Origin: Sutterella megalosphaeroides
GTDB taxonomy: Bacteria; Pseudomonadota; Gammaproteobacteria; Burkholderiales; Burkholderiaceae_F
Assembly: GCF_003609995.1 (NCBI RefSeq)
Contig: NZ_AP018786.1
Coordinates: forward strand, 124,001 to 188,000
DNA: 64,000 bases
Reading direction: 5' to 3'
The position numbers were made by a program, and so were the translations under genes. The notes under the pieces are model-generated. The model ran no database searches. It was not told the origin of the DNA and was given only the letters and a program-made list of their open reading frames with translations. Shown here one piece after another: positions 45,166 to 54,715 of the stretch (position 1 is the stretch's first letter; each line of letters begins with the position of its first letter).

Positions 45166-45402
45166 GAAAGTACCTGTGGGTAAGAGCCGCTCCGCGCAGA
45201 GAGGGCGACGGAGTCGTGTCGAAAGGGCCGACATTTTAACACCGACCCCGTACGACCTCGTCGTTTGCGGGCGGTCCGCGCGCACGCGTACACGAAGGCG
45301 ACTTCGGTTCGTGGCGCTTCGTTGCGGCGGACGACTACAATGGATCGGTTTGTTCAGCGCGACCCCGTTTCGACGGAGTCCACCACCCTCAGAGATCTTT
45401 CC

Positions 45403-46722
45403 ATGAGCTACTTTCCCAATTGGCAATTGAAGACCGAAGGCGTGATCGCCCCCGACGAACGCCTGCCCGCCGGGCAGACGTTCGCGATGGGCGTTCAGCA
45501 CGTTGTGGCCATGTTCGGCTCCACGGTTTTGGCACCGCTTCTTATGGGGTTCGACCCCAATCTCGCGGTATTGATGAGCGGCATCGGGACGCTCATTTTT
45601 TTTGTTTTGGTGGGCGGGCACGTTCCGAGCTATCTGGGCTCCTCGTTCGCCTTCATCGGCGTCGTCATCGCGGCGACGGGCTATGCGGCGGGCTCCGGCC
45701 CCAACCCCAACATCGGCGTCGCCCTCGGGGGGATCATCGCCTGCGGTGCCGTGTACGCCCTGGTGGGTCTCATCGTCATGTCGACGGGCGTGAAGTGGAT
45801 CGAGCGTCTGATGCCGCCCGTCGTGACGGGTGCGGTCGTGGCCGTCATCGGTCTCAACCTCGCCCCCACGGCCGTGAAGAGCGTCGGGCCGACGACCTTT
45901 GACGCGCTCATCGCCCTCATGACCGTCATCTGCGTGGGCGGCGTGGCCGTCTATACGCGCGGGCTCGTGCAGAAGCTTCTGATTCTCGTGGGGCTCGCCA
46001 TTGCGTACGCCATCTACGCCGTGCTCACGAACGGCATGGGCCTCGGCACGCCGATCGACTTCCAGAAGATTGCCGACGCCGCCTGGTTCGGTCTTCCGAC
46101 GCTCACCGCGCCGGAATTCTCGATGTCGGCCGTCTCCCTCATCGTGCCCGTCGTGATCATTCTCGTGGGCGAAAACCTCGGTCACGTCAAGGCCGTCACC
46201 GCCATGACGGGCCGCAACCTCGACCCCTACATGGGCCGCGCCTTCCTCGGCGACGGCATCGCCACGATGATTTCGGGCTCCGTGGGCGGTACGGGCGTGA
46301 CGACGTACGGGGAAAACATCGGCGTGATGGCCGCCACGCGCGTCTATTCGACGCTCATCTTCCCGGTGGCCGCCCTCCTCGCCATCATCCTCGGCTTCTC
46401 GCCGAAGTTCGGCGCCGTGATTCAGACGATTCCCCAGCCGCTCCTCGGCGGCACGTCGATCGTCGTGTTCGGTCTCATCGCCGTGGCGGGCGCCCGCGTT
46501 TGGGTGGTCAACCACGTCGACTTCGGCAACAGCCGCAACCTGATCGTCGCGGCCGTCACGCTGATCCTCGGCGGGGGCGACTTCACGCTGAATATCGGCG
46601 GCTTCATCCTCGGCGGTATCGGTACCGCGACCTTCGGTGCGATCATCCTCAATGCCATCATGCAGGCGGGTGAAAAGTCCGAAGAGCCGAGCGAAGTGCC
46701 GCTCGACGACACGAAGGCCTGA
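45403..46722 (+). CDS. Uracil/xanthine permease of the NCS2 family (UraA/RutG type)
   Basis: The 439-residue membrane protein has many hydrophobic segments, 12-14 by eye. The NCS2 signatures [10 protein letters not shown] and [18 protein letters not shown] are present, the latter around the nucleobase site. UraA-type permeases bring in uracil with protons. Xanthine transporters in the family have other substrate-site residues; the pattern here favours uracil. The C-terminal tail is acidic. The gene stands alone between divergent prfC and a bidirectional terminator. Confidence 0.88.
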   Translation: MSYFPNWQLKTEGVIAPDERLPAGQTFAMGVQHVVAMFGSTVLAPLLMGFDPNLAVLMSGIGTLIFFVLVGGHVPSYLGSSFAFIGVVIAATGYAAGSGPNPNIGVALGGIIACGAVYALVGLIVMSTGVKWIERLMPPVVTGAVVAVIGLNLAPTAVKSVGPTTFDALIALMTVICVGGVAVYTRGLVQKLLILVGLAIAYAIYAVLTNGMGLGTPIDFQKIADAAWFGLPTLTAPEFSMSAVSLIVPVVIILVGENLGHVKAVTAMTGRNLDPYMGRAFLGDGIATMISGSVGGTGVTTYGENIGVMAATRVYSTLIFPVAALLAIILGFSPKFGAVIQTIPQPLLGGTSIVVFGLIAVAGARVWVVNHVDFGNSRNLIVAAVTLILGGGDFTLNIGGFILGGIGTATFGAIILNAIMQAGEKSEEPSEVPLDDTKA

Positions 46723-46772
46723 GAACGCCTTCAATGCGCGTCCCGGGGGCGTCCGACGCGACGCCCCGAATG

Positions 46773-46815
46773 AAGAACCCCCGCAGTCCGAAACGGTCCG
46801 CGGGGGGGTTCTTTT
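46773..46815. terminator. Bidirectional intrinsic terminator between the permease and tex
   Basis: AAGAACCCCCGC pairs with GCGGGGGGGTTCTT, followed on the plus strand by TTTT. It serves both converging genes. Confidence 0.85.
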
Positions 46816-46819
46816 GCCG

Positions 46820-49114
46820 TCAGCGCTTCTTGAGCGCCGCGAAAGCCGCGCCGAGCGCCGTTTGCGTTCGGGCGCGGGGCGCCTCCTCGCGACGCCCCGT
46901 CGGGGCCCGACGGGGTCCCGGCTCGCCCTTCGGGCGCGTGCGCATCGTAAGCGCGATGCGACGGCGCTTCGGGTCGACGTCGAGCACGCGCACCTTGACG
47001 ACCATCCCGACGCGAACGACGTCGCGGGGGTCCTTCACGAAGGTGTCGGCCAGGTCCGAGATGTGAACGAGCCCGTTCTCGTGCACGCCCAGATCGACGA
47101 ACGCACCGAAGGCGGCGACGTTCGTGACCGTTCCCTCAAGCTCCATGCCGGGCTTCAAATCTTCCATCGTGCGGATGGCGTCGTCGTAGACGGGCACCGT
47201 GAAGACCGCTCGCGGATCGCGCCCGGGCTTCTCCAGCTCTTTGAGAATGTCGAGCACGGTCGGCAGTCCGAACCGATCGTCGACGAAGTCCCGCGCATGC
47301 AGGGTCTTCAACTTTTCGGCATTCCCCATCAGCTCGTCGATCGTGCGGGCGCCGCTTGCCGCCACCAGGCGTTCGACCACCGGGTAGGCTTCCGGATGCA
47401 CGCCCGTGCGATCCAAGGGGTTCGTGCCGTCCGAGATGCGCAGGAACCCCGCACACTGCTCGAAGCGCACCGCACCGAGCAACGGAACGCGCTTCAAGTC
47501 GTTGCGGTTCGCAAAGAGGCCGTTCGCTTCGCGGTACGCGACGATTTCCCGAGCCACGCTGCGGCTGAGCCCCGCGACGCGCGCAAGCAGTTCGACGCTC
47601 GCCGTATTGACGTCGACGCCGACGAAATTCACGCAGTCTTCGACCACGGCGTCGAGACGCCGCTCGAGTTTCCCCGCATCAACGTCGTGCTGGTACTGAC
47701 CGACCCCGATCGCCTTCGGGTCGATCTTGACGAGTTCGGCGAGCGGATCCTGCAGTCGGCGGGCGATGGAAACGGCGCCGCGGTAGCTGACGTCGAGCCC
47801 GGGGAGTTCCTTTTCCGCGAGTTCCGACGCGGAGTAGACCGATGCGCCCGCTTCGCTCACGACCACGCGGCGCGCGGCGATCGACGGCTCTTCGGAGAGC
47901 ACCTCGCCCACGGCTTCCACCGTTTCGCGGCTCGCGGTGCCGTTGCCGATCGCGACGAACTCCGAGCGGTAACGCTTCAAAACGGCCGCCAGTTTGGCGC
48001 GGGCCGCCGCGGCGGCACCCGCACCCGCAGCGTGGAACTGCAGAACGTCGTGATGCACGACCTTCCCCGTTTCGTCCACCACGGCCATCTTGACCCCGGT
48101 GCGGAACCCCGGATCGAGCCCCACCGTGGCGCGATGCCCGGCCGGAGCGGCGAGCAGCAGATCCCGCAGGTTGTCGCCGAAGATGCCGATGGCGGTCTCT
48201 TCGGCGCGCTCGCGCAGGGCTTCGAGCAATTCCGTCTGAAGGCTCGTGCGGATCTTCACGCGCCAGGCCCAGCGACACACGCCGAGAAGCCACGCGTCCG
48301 CGGGACGGGCGGAGTCGGCGGCGACACCGTAAAAGCGCGCGACGAGCGCCTCGGCCGGATGGGGCGAGAGCCCCTCCTCTTCGGCCGGGAGTTCGAGCGC
48401 GAGGTCGAGAAAGTCGTCGCGCCGCCCGCGCAAAAGCGCGAGCGCGCGATGCGAGGGAAGGTCCGCGAGACGCTCGCGGAAGTCGAAGTAGTCGGCGTAC
48501 TTTTCCCCTTCGACCTCCTTGCCTTCGCGAACGCGTGCGACGACGTCGCCGCGACGCGCGTAAAAGTCGCGCAGCGACTGACGCACTTCGGGCTGAAGCG
48601 CGAAGCGCTCCGCGAGAATGTCCCGAGCCCCCGAAAGCGCCTCGGCAACGCCGGGGACGCCCTTTTCCGCCGACACGAAGTCGGCGGCCGCCGTTTCCGG
48701 ATCCGCGCGCGTTTCGAGAATGCGGTCGGCCAAGGGTTCGAGCCCGGCCTCGCGGGCCGCGGCCGCCCGCGTGCGGCGCTTCGAACGGAAGGGTGCGTAG
48801 AGATCTTCGAGCGCCTGCTTGGTTTGAGCGGCCTCGAGGTCGCGCTTCAGTTCGTCGGTGAGTTTCCCCTGCGCCTCGATCGCCGCCGTCACCGCGGCGC
48901 GGCGTTCGTCGAGTTCGCGCAGGTACATCAGACGCTCTTCGAGCGTGCGCAGCTGCGCGTCGGTCAATCCGCCCGTCGCTTCCTTGCGGTAGCGGGCGAC
49001 GAACGGAACGGTTTTGCCCTCGTCGAGCAGGGCGGCGGCCGCAACGACCTGATCGGGGCGACACCGAATTTCATCCGCGATCAGGGAGGCCGTGCGCGTC
49101 GTCAGTTCTTCCAT
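46820..49114 (-). CDS. tex: Tex-family RNA-binding transcriptional accessory protein
   Basis: The 764-residue protein has the Tex order: a helical N-terminal part ([15 protein letters not shown]), a YqgF-type domain ([17 protein letters not shown]) and helix-hairpin-helix motifs. A C-terminal S1 domain (about residues 650-720) follows, with the ending GEPGPRR. Tex is conserved and binds nucleic acids; its role in transcription is loosely defined. The C-terminal tail is Arg/Ala-rich. A DUF1857-like gene starts upstream and runs the same way. Confidence 0.92.
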   Translation of the reverse strand: MEELTTRTASLIADEIRCRPDQVVAAAALLDEGKTVPFVARYRKEATGGLTDAQLRTLEERLMYLRELDERRAAVTAAIEAQGKLTDELKRDLEAAQTKQALEDLYAPFRSKRRTRAAAAREAGLEPLADRILETRADPETAAADFVSAEKGVPGVAEALSGARDILAERFALQPEVRQSLRDFYARRGDVVARVREGKEVEGEKYADYFDFRERLADLPSHRALALLRGRRDDFLDLALELPAEEEGLSPHPAEALVARFYGVAADSARPADAWLLGVCRWAWRVKIRTSLQTELLEALRERAEETAIGIFGDNLRDLLLAAPAGHRATVGLDPGFRTGVKMAVVDETGKVVHHDVLQFHAAGAGAAAAARAKLAAVLKRYRSEFVAIGNGTASRETVEAVGEVLSEEPSIAARRVVVSEAGASVYSASELAEKELPGLDVSYRGAVSIARRLQDPLAELVKIDPKAIGVGQYQHDVDAGKLERRLDAVVEDCVNFVGVDVNTASVELLARVAGLSRSVAREIVAYREANGLFANRNDLKRVPLLGAVRFEQCAGFLRISDGTNPLDRTGVHPEAYPVVERLVAASGARTIDELMGNAEKLKTLHARDFVDDRFGLPTVLDILKELEKPGRDPRAVFTVPVYDDAIRTMEDLKPGMELEGTVTNVAAFGAFVDLGVHENGLVHISDLADTFVKDPRDVVRVGMVVKVRVLDVDPKRRRIALTMRTRPKGEPGPRRAPTGRREEAPRARTQTALGAAFAALKKR

Positions 49115-49133
49115 GAACGTCCGTCCTTCGCGC

Positions 49134-49595
49134 TCAGTTGCCGCGTCGGGCGATCAGGCGTTCGAGCATGCGAGCGACCACGTCCTGGTCCTTGGCCGCA
49201 TACGCATCGCGTCGAAGCGCGTCGACCCGAGGATCCGCCTCGGCGGCCGTGTCCTGGTCGTAAATGAAGCGAAGGAAAAGCGCTCCGGCTTCGGGTTCTT
49301 CGATGCGAACGGTATGGCGGGAGGCGGGATGATTGCTCCCTGCGGCCGTGGCGATTTCGAGCACTTCGTTGCGCTCGATCGTCACCGTTTCACGGAAAAC
49401 GTAGTCCGTGCCGAAACGGGTCGTGCGGCGCAGCGTCGTACGGTTGCCCTCGACCGACTCTTCGTCGATCGTCGTCTTCGAGAGGCCGGGGACGTAACGC
49501 TCCGGGTGTCGGGCGTACTCGAGCAGTTCTTCTCCGACGCCCTCGCGGTCGATGCCGGGGCCGCCGATACGGATGATGTGTTCGAAAAAGCGCAT
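49134..49595 (-). CDS. DUF1857/AtaL-like SRPBCC protein
   Basis: The 153-residue protein resembles the DUF1857 (AtaL-like) group of SRPBCC folds, with FFEHIIRI at the start and the TVRIEEPEAGALFLRFIYDQ region. The function is unknown; such folds often hold a small ligand. It lies 9 bases after the stop of aapM on the same strand. The family match is by eye, from short similarities. Confidence 0.6.
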   Translation of the reverse strand: MRFFEHIIRIGGPGIDREGVGEELLEYARHPERYVPGLSKTTIDEESVEGNRTTLRRTTRFGTDYVFRETVTIERNEVLEIATAAGSNHPASRHTVRIEEPEAGALFLRFIYDQDTAAEADPRVDALRRDAYAAKDQDVVARMLERLIARRGN

Positions 49596-49604
49596 CTTTC
49601 CTCC

Positions 49605-50711
49605 TCAACCCGGAACGCCGGACCGGGTTTTCGATTGTGTGAGATAGCCCTCGAGCCACTGGCTGTAGCGCGAGATCAGGAAGCTCGATACAAAGTAAAT
49701 GAGCGCGATGAAGACGTACCCTTCGACGAAGAACGCACGCCAGATCGCATCCCCGAGCGCCAACCTCAGACTGCCCGTCAGGTCGTACATCGAAACGATG
49801 GTAACGAGCGACGTGTCCATGAAGCACGAGAGAAGACTGTTGACGAAGGCCGGGATGACGGCCACGAGCGCCTGGGGCAGGACCACGTAGAGGTAGGCCT
49901 GCCGGCGGGTGAGCCCGAGCGACTCCGCGGCGTTCATCTGCCCGGCGGGCACCGTTTGCAGACCGCCTCGGACGGTTTCCGCCATATAGGCCGCCTGAAA
50001 GAGCGTGATCCCGACGGCCACGCGCCAGAAGGCGGGAATGCCGAGATCCGCGGGCATCACCAACGGAAATACGAAGGTTGCCACAAAGAGGACCGTAATG
50101 AGCGGGACCCCGCGCACGAGCTCGATGTAGCCCGTCGAGAGGGCAGAGACGATCGGCATGCGGCTGCGGCGACCGAGCGCGAGGAGAATGCCGAGCGGAG
50201 CCGACGCGGTCATCCCGACGAGCGTGAGAACGACCGTGAGCGGCAGCCCGCCCCACATGTCCGTGGAGATGGGCGAGAGGCCGAAAACTCCGCCGAGCAT
50301 CAGCGCGAAGAAGGCGAAAAAGGCCGCCGCCCAACCGCAAAGGAGCCACACGACGCCGCGACGGTTCCAGAAGGCCGGAATCGCGGTGACGACAAGCATG
50401 AACACGATGCCCGCCGTTGCGGCGGCGGGTCGCCACTGCAACTCGTGCGGGTAGCGCCCGAAGAGAATCAGGCGCCACTTCTCGGCGACGAACCCCCAGC
50501 AGGCGCCCGAGGCCTCGCGGCAGGCCTGCGGATCGGGCGTCCAGACGGCGTTCCAGAGCCCCCAGGAGACGAGCTTCCAGACGACGAGCGCGACGACCGC
50601 TCCCACGCCGATCGTCAGGAGCGAAGCGAGCGGAGAATAAAACCAACGGCTGCGAACGAGAGCGAGCGTGCCGGCTCGGCCCGTTCCTTCGAGATGCGTG
50701 ACCTCACTCAT
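49605..50711 (-). CDS. aapM: Amino-acid ABC transporter permease (AapM type)
   Basis: The 368-residue permease has about eight hydrophobic segments and the inner-membrane-component motif SLGLTRRQAYLYVVLPQAL, which contacts the ATPase. Its size and pairing with an upstream AapQ-type permease and a periplasmic binding protein identify the general L-amino-acid transporter (Aap/Bzt). The aapQ stop overlaps its start (ATGA). The ATPase gene aapP usually follows, but a DUF1857 gene and tex follow here. Confidence 0.88.
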   Translation of the reverse strand: MSEVTHLEGTGRAGTLALVRSRWFYSPLASLLTIGVGAVVALVVWKLVSWGLWNAVWTPDPQACREASGACWGFVAEKWRLILFGRYPHELQWRPAAATAGIVFMLVVTAIPAFWNRRGVVWLLCGWAAAFFAFFALMLGGVFGLSPISTDMWGGLPLTVVLTLVGMTASAPLGILLALGRRSRMPIVSALSTGYIELVRGVPLITVLFVATFVFPLVMPADLGIPAFWRVAVGITLFQAAYMAETVRGGLQTVPAGQMNAAESLGLTRRQAYLYVVLPQALVAVIPAFVNSLLSCFMDTSLVTIVSMYDLTGSLRLALGDAIWRAFFVEGYVFIALIYFVSSFLISRYSQWLEGYLTQSKTRSGVPG

Positions 50712-51886
50712 TGCGGAGCCCTCATGATGACGGCGTTGACGGCGTTCATGATCAGCGCGATCACCAAATTGATCGTGAGATAGACGGCCATGATGATGGC
50801 GATCACCTCAAGCGCCTGAGCGCTCACGTTGATGGCCGTGTTGCCGATGTTGACGATGTCGGGATACCCCACCATGACCGCCAGAGACGAATTCTTCGTG
50901 AGGTTCATGTACTGGCTCGCAAGCGGCGGAATCGCCAGACGCATGGCCTGCGGGAACACCACGTAACTTACGGTTTCGCCGCGCGTGAGCCCGAGCGCGT
51001 AGGCCGCATGCCACTGCCCGGGACGTACCGCCTGCACGCCCGCACGAACGATTTCGGCAATGGCGGCGGAGGTGAACATCGTGAGACCGAGCCAGATCGT
51101 CAGAAATTCGGGCGTGAGCTGCGAGCCGCCGCGCATGGAAAAGCGCGTGGCCGCGGGCGCGTCCCAACCGCCGACGACGCCGCAGAGCACCCAAACGACC
51201 GCGTACGTCACGGCAAAGGCCGCAAGGCCCACGAGACCCGCAAAGAGCCCCGTCGTTCGGCGCAGAGCCGCCTTGTAGCCCGCCCAGGCGCCTATCAGAC
51301 CGACACCGAGCCCGCAGAGCACCGCCTTGAACCCCATCAGAGGAGCGGCGTAAAGAAGGCCCGTCTTCGAGAGATAAATCCAGTTGCCGATGTGCCAGGC
51401 CTGACGCACGCCCGGGAGCAACTCCGTCACGACGAGGTAGATCGCGAGGAGCAGCACGAGCAACGGCACGTTGCGGTACGCCTCGACGTGGGCCGCACCG
51501 AGAAAGCGCAGCATCGGATGGCGGGAAATTCGCATGGCGCCCACGACGACGCCGAGAACGGTCGCCGAGAGAATCGCCAAGAACGACACCCGAAGCGTAT
51601 TGAGGAGGCCGTTCAGAAAAGCCTTCCACAGCGCGTCCGAACTTTGAAATGCGATGAGTTTTTCGCCGATGTCAAAGCCCGCGGGGCCGAAGAGAAAATC
51701 AAAACCGCTGCGGATGTTCTTGGCTTCGAGATTTTCCGCCACGTTGAGAGAAAGCGAAGCCAACACCGCCACGAGCAACAGAACCAAAACGGCCTGAAGC
51801 GTATATTCCTTGCGTTTGCGCGTCTTTTCGCGACGCCTCCAGGCTTCGTCGCCCGGAACGCTCCACATTCGGTCTCGGAATAGCAT
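50708..51886 (-). CDS. aapQ: Amino-acid ABC transporter permease (AapQ type)
   Basis: The 392-residue permease has several membrane segments and the motif ALGLTRGETVSYVVFPQAM, the EAA loop that meets the ATPase. The long N-terminal half before the second set of helices is typical of AapQ. It forms the channel as a heterodimer with AapM. The gene overlaps aapM by four bases. A stem-loop lies between it and aapJ, which would let the binding protein be made in excess. Confidence 0.88.
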   Translation of the reverse strand: MLFRDRMWSVPGDEAWRRREKTRKRKEYTLQAVLVLLLVAVLASLSLNVAENLEAKNIRSGFDFLFGPAGFDIGEKLIAFQSSDALWKAFLNGLLNTLRVSFLAILSATVLGVVVGAMRISRHPMLRFLGAAHVEAYRNVPLLVLLLAIYLVVTELLPGVRQAWHIGNWIYLSKTGLLYAAPLMGFKAVLCGLGVGLIGAWAGYKAALRRTTGLFAGLVGLAAFAVTYAVVWVLCGVVGGWDAPAATRFSMRGGSQLTPEFLTIWLGLTMFTSAAIAEIVRAGVQAVRPGQWHAAYALGLTRGETVSYVVFPQAMRLAIPPLASQYMNLTKNSSLAVMVGYPDIVNIGNTAINVSAQALEVIAIIMAVYLTINLVIALIMNAVNAVIMRAPQ

Positions 51887-51908
51887 GATTGTTTTTCAGA
51901 AACGAGGA

Positions 51909-51941
51909 AGAGGCCCCACGGCCTGTCGCCTTGGGGCCTCT
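51909..51941 (-). terminator. Stem-loop between aapJ and aapQ
   Basis: A 10-bp inverted repeat (AGAGGCCCCA with TGGGGCCTCT) with a poor T-run. It may be a partial terminator or an mRNA-stabilising structure after the binding-protein gene. Confidence 0.5.
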
Positions 51942-51978
51942 CGGACAAAGAAGTCGAGTCAGCAGCAGTCCGTCACGC

Positions 51979-52998
51979 TCAGCGGATCGGCATGGCGTAC
52001 ATCAGGCCGCCTTCCGTCCAGAGCTTGTTGAGACCGCGCGGCAGATTGAGGGCCGACTTCGGACCGAAAAATTCGTTCCAGGATTCACCGTAGTTGCCGA
52101 CCTGCTTGACGATGCGGTACGACCAGTCCTTGTCGAGACCGAGCATGCGGCCCATGTCTTCGCCCGTGCCGAGCAGACGCTGCACGTCGGGGTTCGAGGA
52201 GCTCTTGCGCAGTTCGTCGACGTTGGCCTTCGTCACGCCGAGTTCTTCGGCGCCGAGGAACGCGGCGAAGGACCAGCGCACGATCTGGAAGAATTCGTCG
52301 TCGCCGCGACGAACCGCCGGACCGAGGGGTTCCTTGCTGATCATGGTCGGGAGGATTTCATACTTCGAGGGATCCTGAGCGACCGTACGGATGCCGGCGA
52401 GGTCGGACATGTCCGTCGTATAGACGTCGCAACGGCCCGAGAGGAACGCGCTCTGCGTGGCTTCGGTCGTATCGAAAACGACCGTCTTGTAGCTCATCTT
52501 GTGGGAGTTGAAGTAGTCCGAGAGCGTCTTTTCGGACGAGGTGCCCGACTGCACGCAGATCGTGGCGCCGTCGAGTTCCTTCGCGTCCTTGATGTTCAAT
52601 TCCTTCGGGACCATGAAGCCCTGGCCGTCGTAGTAGGAAACGGCGACGAACACGGACCCCTGGCTCGCATCGCGCGTCATGTTCCAGGTCGTGTTGCGCG
52701 CGAGCATGTCGATTTCGCCCGACTGAAGCGCCGTGAAGCGCTGCGGCGAGCTGAGCGGAATGTACTTCACCTTGTTCGCGTCGCCCAGAACGGCGGCCGC
52801 AACCGCGCGGCAGATGTTCACGTCGAGGCCCTTCCAGTTGCCCTGGCTGTCGGCGCTCGAGAAGCCCGGAGCCGCCGTGTTGACGCCGCAAAGCAGATGG
52901 CCGCGGGCCTTGATCGCGTCGAGCGTGGAACCGGCGAAAGCGGGAGCGGCAAGGGTGGATACGGCAGCCGCAACCAGGGCGGTGATCTTCGCGTTCAT
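51979..52998 (-). CDS. aapJ: Amino-acid ABC transporter periplasmic binding protein (AapJ type)
   Basis: The 339-residue protein begins with a signal peptide (cleavage near APAFAG, about residue 22) and a solute-binding domain. GVNTAAPGFSS and LDVNICRAVAAAVLGD are typical of AapJ. It binds polar and other L-amino acids in the periplasm and delivers them to AapQM. The ATG at 52998 has an AAAGGA site. It is the first gene of the transporter run. Confidence 0.92.
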   Translation of the reverse strand: MNAKITALVAAAVSTLAAPAFAGSTLDAIKARGHLLCGVNTAAPGFSSADSQGNWKGLDVNICRAVAAAVLGDANKVKYIPLSSPQRFTALQSGEIDMLARNTTWNMTRDASQGSVFVAVSYYDGQGFMVPKELNIKDAKELDGATICVQSGTSSEKTLSDYFNSHKMSYKTVVFDTTEATQSAFLSGRCDVYTTDMSDLAGIRTVAQDPSKYEILPTMISKEPLGPAVRRGDDEFFQIVRWSFAAFLGAEELGVTKANVDELRKSSSNPDVQRLLGTGEDMGRMLGLDKDWSYRIVKQVGNYGESWNEFFGPKSALNLPRGLNKLWTEGGLMYAMPIR

Positions 52999-53288
52999 TG
53001 TGTGTCCTTTGTTTCTTTTGGGTTGGCCTGAGAGTGTTCTGCCGCATCCTCCGGCTGATTTCCGAGCATCCGGGGAACGCGCACCCCGCATCCGGCAAGC
53101 GAACGACGGAGTTCTACGAGTGTAACCCGACGGCCCGTCTTACCGCTTTTCGGGCGCCCGCCGCCGGACAAAATGTTACGTTTTGCGCCCCGGAACGATC
53201 GCCGAAAACCCAAAAACGCCCCATAAAACAACATGTTAGCGCGCCCTATGATAAACTGACGGCTTCATAACAAAAAGACGGTCGTTTT

Positions 53289-54614
53289 ATGTCCTCCTAC
53301 CCTCAGGTCATGGCGCTTTTCTGCCTGGTCATCCTCAGTGCCTTCTTTTCGGCGGCGGAAATCTCGCTCGCCGCGGCCACCAAGACCCGGCTCCAAGCGC
53401 TCTCCGAGGACGGCGACCGACGCGCGGATCTGGTGCTCGAACTTCAGGAGCACCCCGGACAATTCTTCTCGGCCCTTCAGGTCATGGTGAACGCCATCGC
53501 CCTCTTGGGCGGTATCGTGGGGGACGCCGCGTTTTCCCCCTTCTTCATGTGGTGTCTCGAGCCGATCATTCCGGCCGTGAACCTGCCTCACGTGGGGTTC
53601 GTGCTCTCGTTCCTCCTCGCCACGACCCTCTTCGTCATCTTTGCGGACCTCCTGCCCAAGCGCCTCGCCATCGCGCGCCCCGAAGTGGTCGCCATGCGCG
53701 TCGTGCGTCCCATGCGGATCGTCATCAAGGTGCTGCGCCCGATCGTCTTCGTGCTCGAACGGCTCTCCGACGCCTGCATCCGCTCGCTCGGCCTGCCCAC
53801 GAAGCGTCAGGAAACGATCACGTCCGAAGACATTCTCGCGAGCGTCGGTGCGGGCGCCGCGGCGGGCGTCATCGCCCCGCAGGAAGAAGCCGTCATTCAG
53901 AACGTCTTCGAGCTTGAGAGCCGTCTCGTTCCCTCGGCCATGACGCCGCGCGAAAACATCGTCTACTTCACGACGGACGAAACCGAAGCGAGCATCCGCG
54001 CCAAAATCGCGACCGTTCCCTACAACCGCTTCCTCGTCTGCGACAAGGATCTCGACCACGTCGTCGGCTTTGTCGACTCGAAGCACCTCCTGCGACTCGT
54101 GCTCGACGAAAAGCCGATCTGCTTCCAGGAGGGCGGCCTCGTTCAGCCCTGTCAGTTCATTCCGGACTCGCTCACGCTCTCCGAGGTGCTCGACGTCTTC
54201 CAGCGCACGCACGCCGACTTTGCCGTCATTCTCAACGAGTACGCGCTCGTCGTCGGCATCATCACGATCAACGACGTCATGTCGACCGTCATGGGTGACC
54301 TCGTGACGACGACCGACGAGCTGCAGATCATTCAGCGCGACGACGACACGTGGCTCGTCGACGGCGCCACGCCCGTCGACGACATCGAACACGCGCTCGG
54401 CATCGACGAGCTGCCCGAGGACTCCGCCTACGAAACGGTGGCGGGCTTCATGATGTACATGCTGCGCAAGATTCCAAAGCGCACCGACAAGGTGGTGTGC
54501 GGCGAGTACACGTTCGAAGTGCTCGACGTCGACAACAACAAGATCGACCAGGTGCTCGTCACCCGTACGAAGGGCAAAGCGCCCGCGCCCGAGGCCTCGG
54601 AAACGACGCCCTGA
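53289..54614 (+). CDS. CorC/HlyC-type CNNM-family transporter with CBS domains
   Basis: The 441-residue protein has an N-terminal DUF21 membrane domain (about residues 1-150, with SAFFSAAEISLAA). A CBS pair follows (TPRENIVYF and ADFAVILNEYALVVGIITIND), then a C-terminal CorC-type domain. Such proteins are linked to magnesium or cobalt efflux; some were once called hemolysins without proof. The substrate is inferred. A TATGAT -10-like box lies at 53247-53252. The upstream gap of about 290 bases has no other gene. Confidence 0.85.
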   Translation: MSSYPQVMALFCLVILSAFFSAAEISLAAATKTRLQALSEDGDRRADLVLELQEHPGQFFSALQVMVNAIALLGGIVGDAAFSPFFMWCLEPIIPAVNLPHVGFVLSFLLATTLFVIFADLLPKRLAIARPEVVAMRVVRPMRIVIKVLRPIVFVLERLSDACIRSLGLPTKRQETITSEDILASVGAGAAAGVIAPQEEAVIQNVFELESRLVPSAMTPRENIVYFTTDETEASIRAKIATVPYNRFLVCDKDLDHVVGFVDSKHLLRLVLDEKPICFQEGGLVQPCQFIPDSLTLSEVLDVFQRTHADFAVILNEYALVVGIITINDVMSTVMGDLVTTTDELQIIQRDDDTWLVDGATPVDDIEHALGIDELPEDSAYETVAGFMMYMLRKIPKRTDKVVCGEYTFEVLDVDNNKIDQVLVTRTKGKAPAPEASETTP

Positions 54615-54664
54615 CGCAACGTTCGACGGAGCGCTCCCCGAGCGCGCCGACCGCTTCTCGCATG

Positions 54665-54699
54665 AAAAAAACCCGGAGTGTTTCGCTCCGGGTTTTTTG
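54665..54699. terminator. Bidirectional intrinsic terminator between the CNNM gene and topB
   Basis: ACCCGGAG pairs with CTCCGGGT and is flanked by A- and T-runs on either side. Confidence 0.88.
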
Positions 54700-54715
54700 C
54701 GAGAAGGGCCCTGCT

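Noticed and set aside
45166-46734. Upstream extension of the prfC reading frame
   Set aside because: It covers the permease gene on the other strand and lacks family similarity; RF3 starts at 45165.
49385-49400. Another parS-like sequence (GTTTCACGGAAAAC)
   Set aside because: It has four mismatches including the central bases and lies inside a gene; likely chance.
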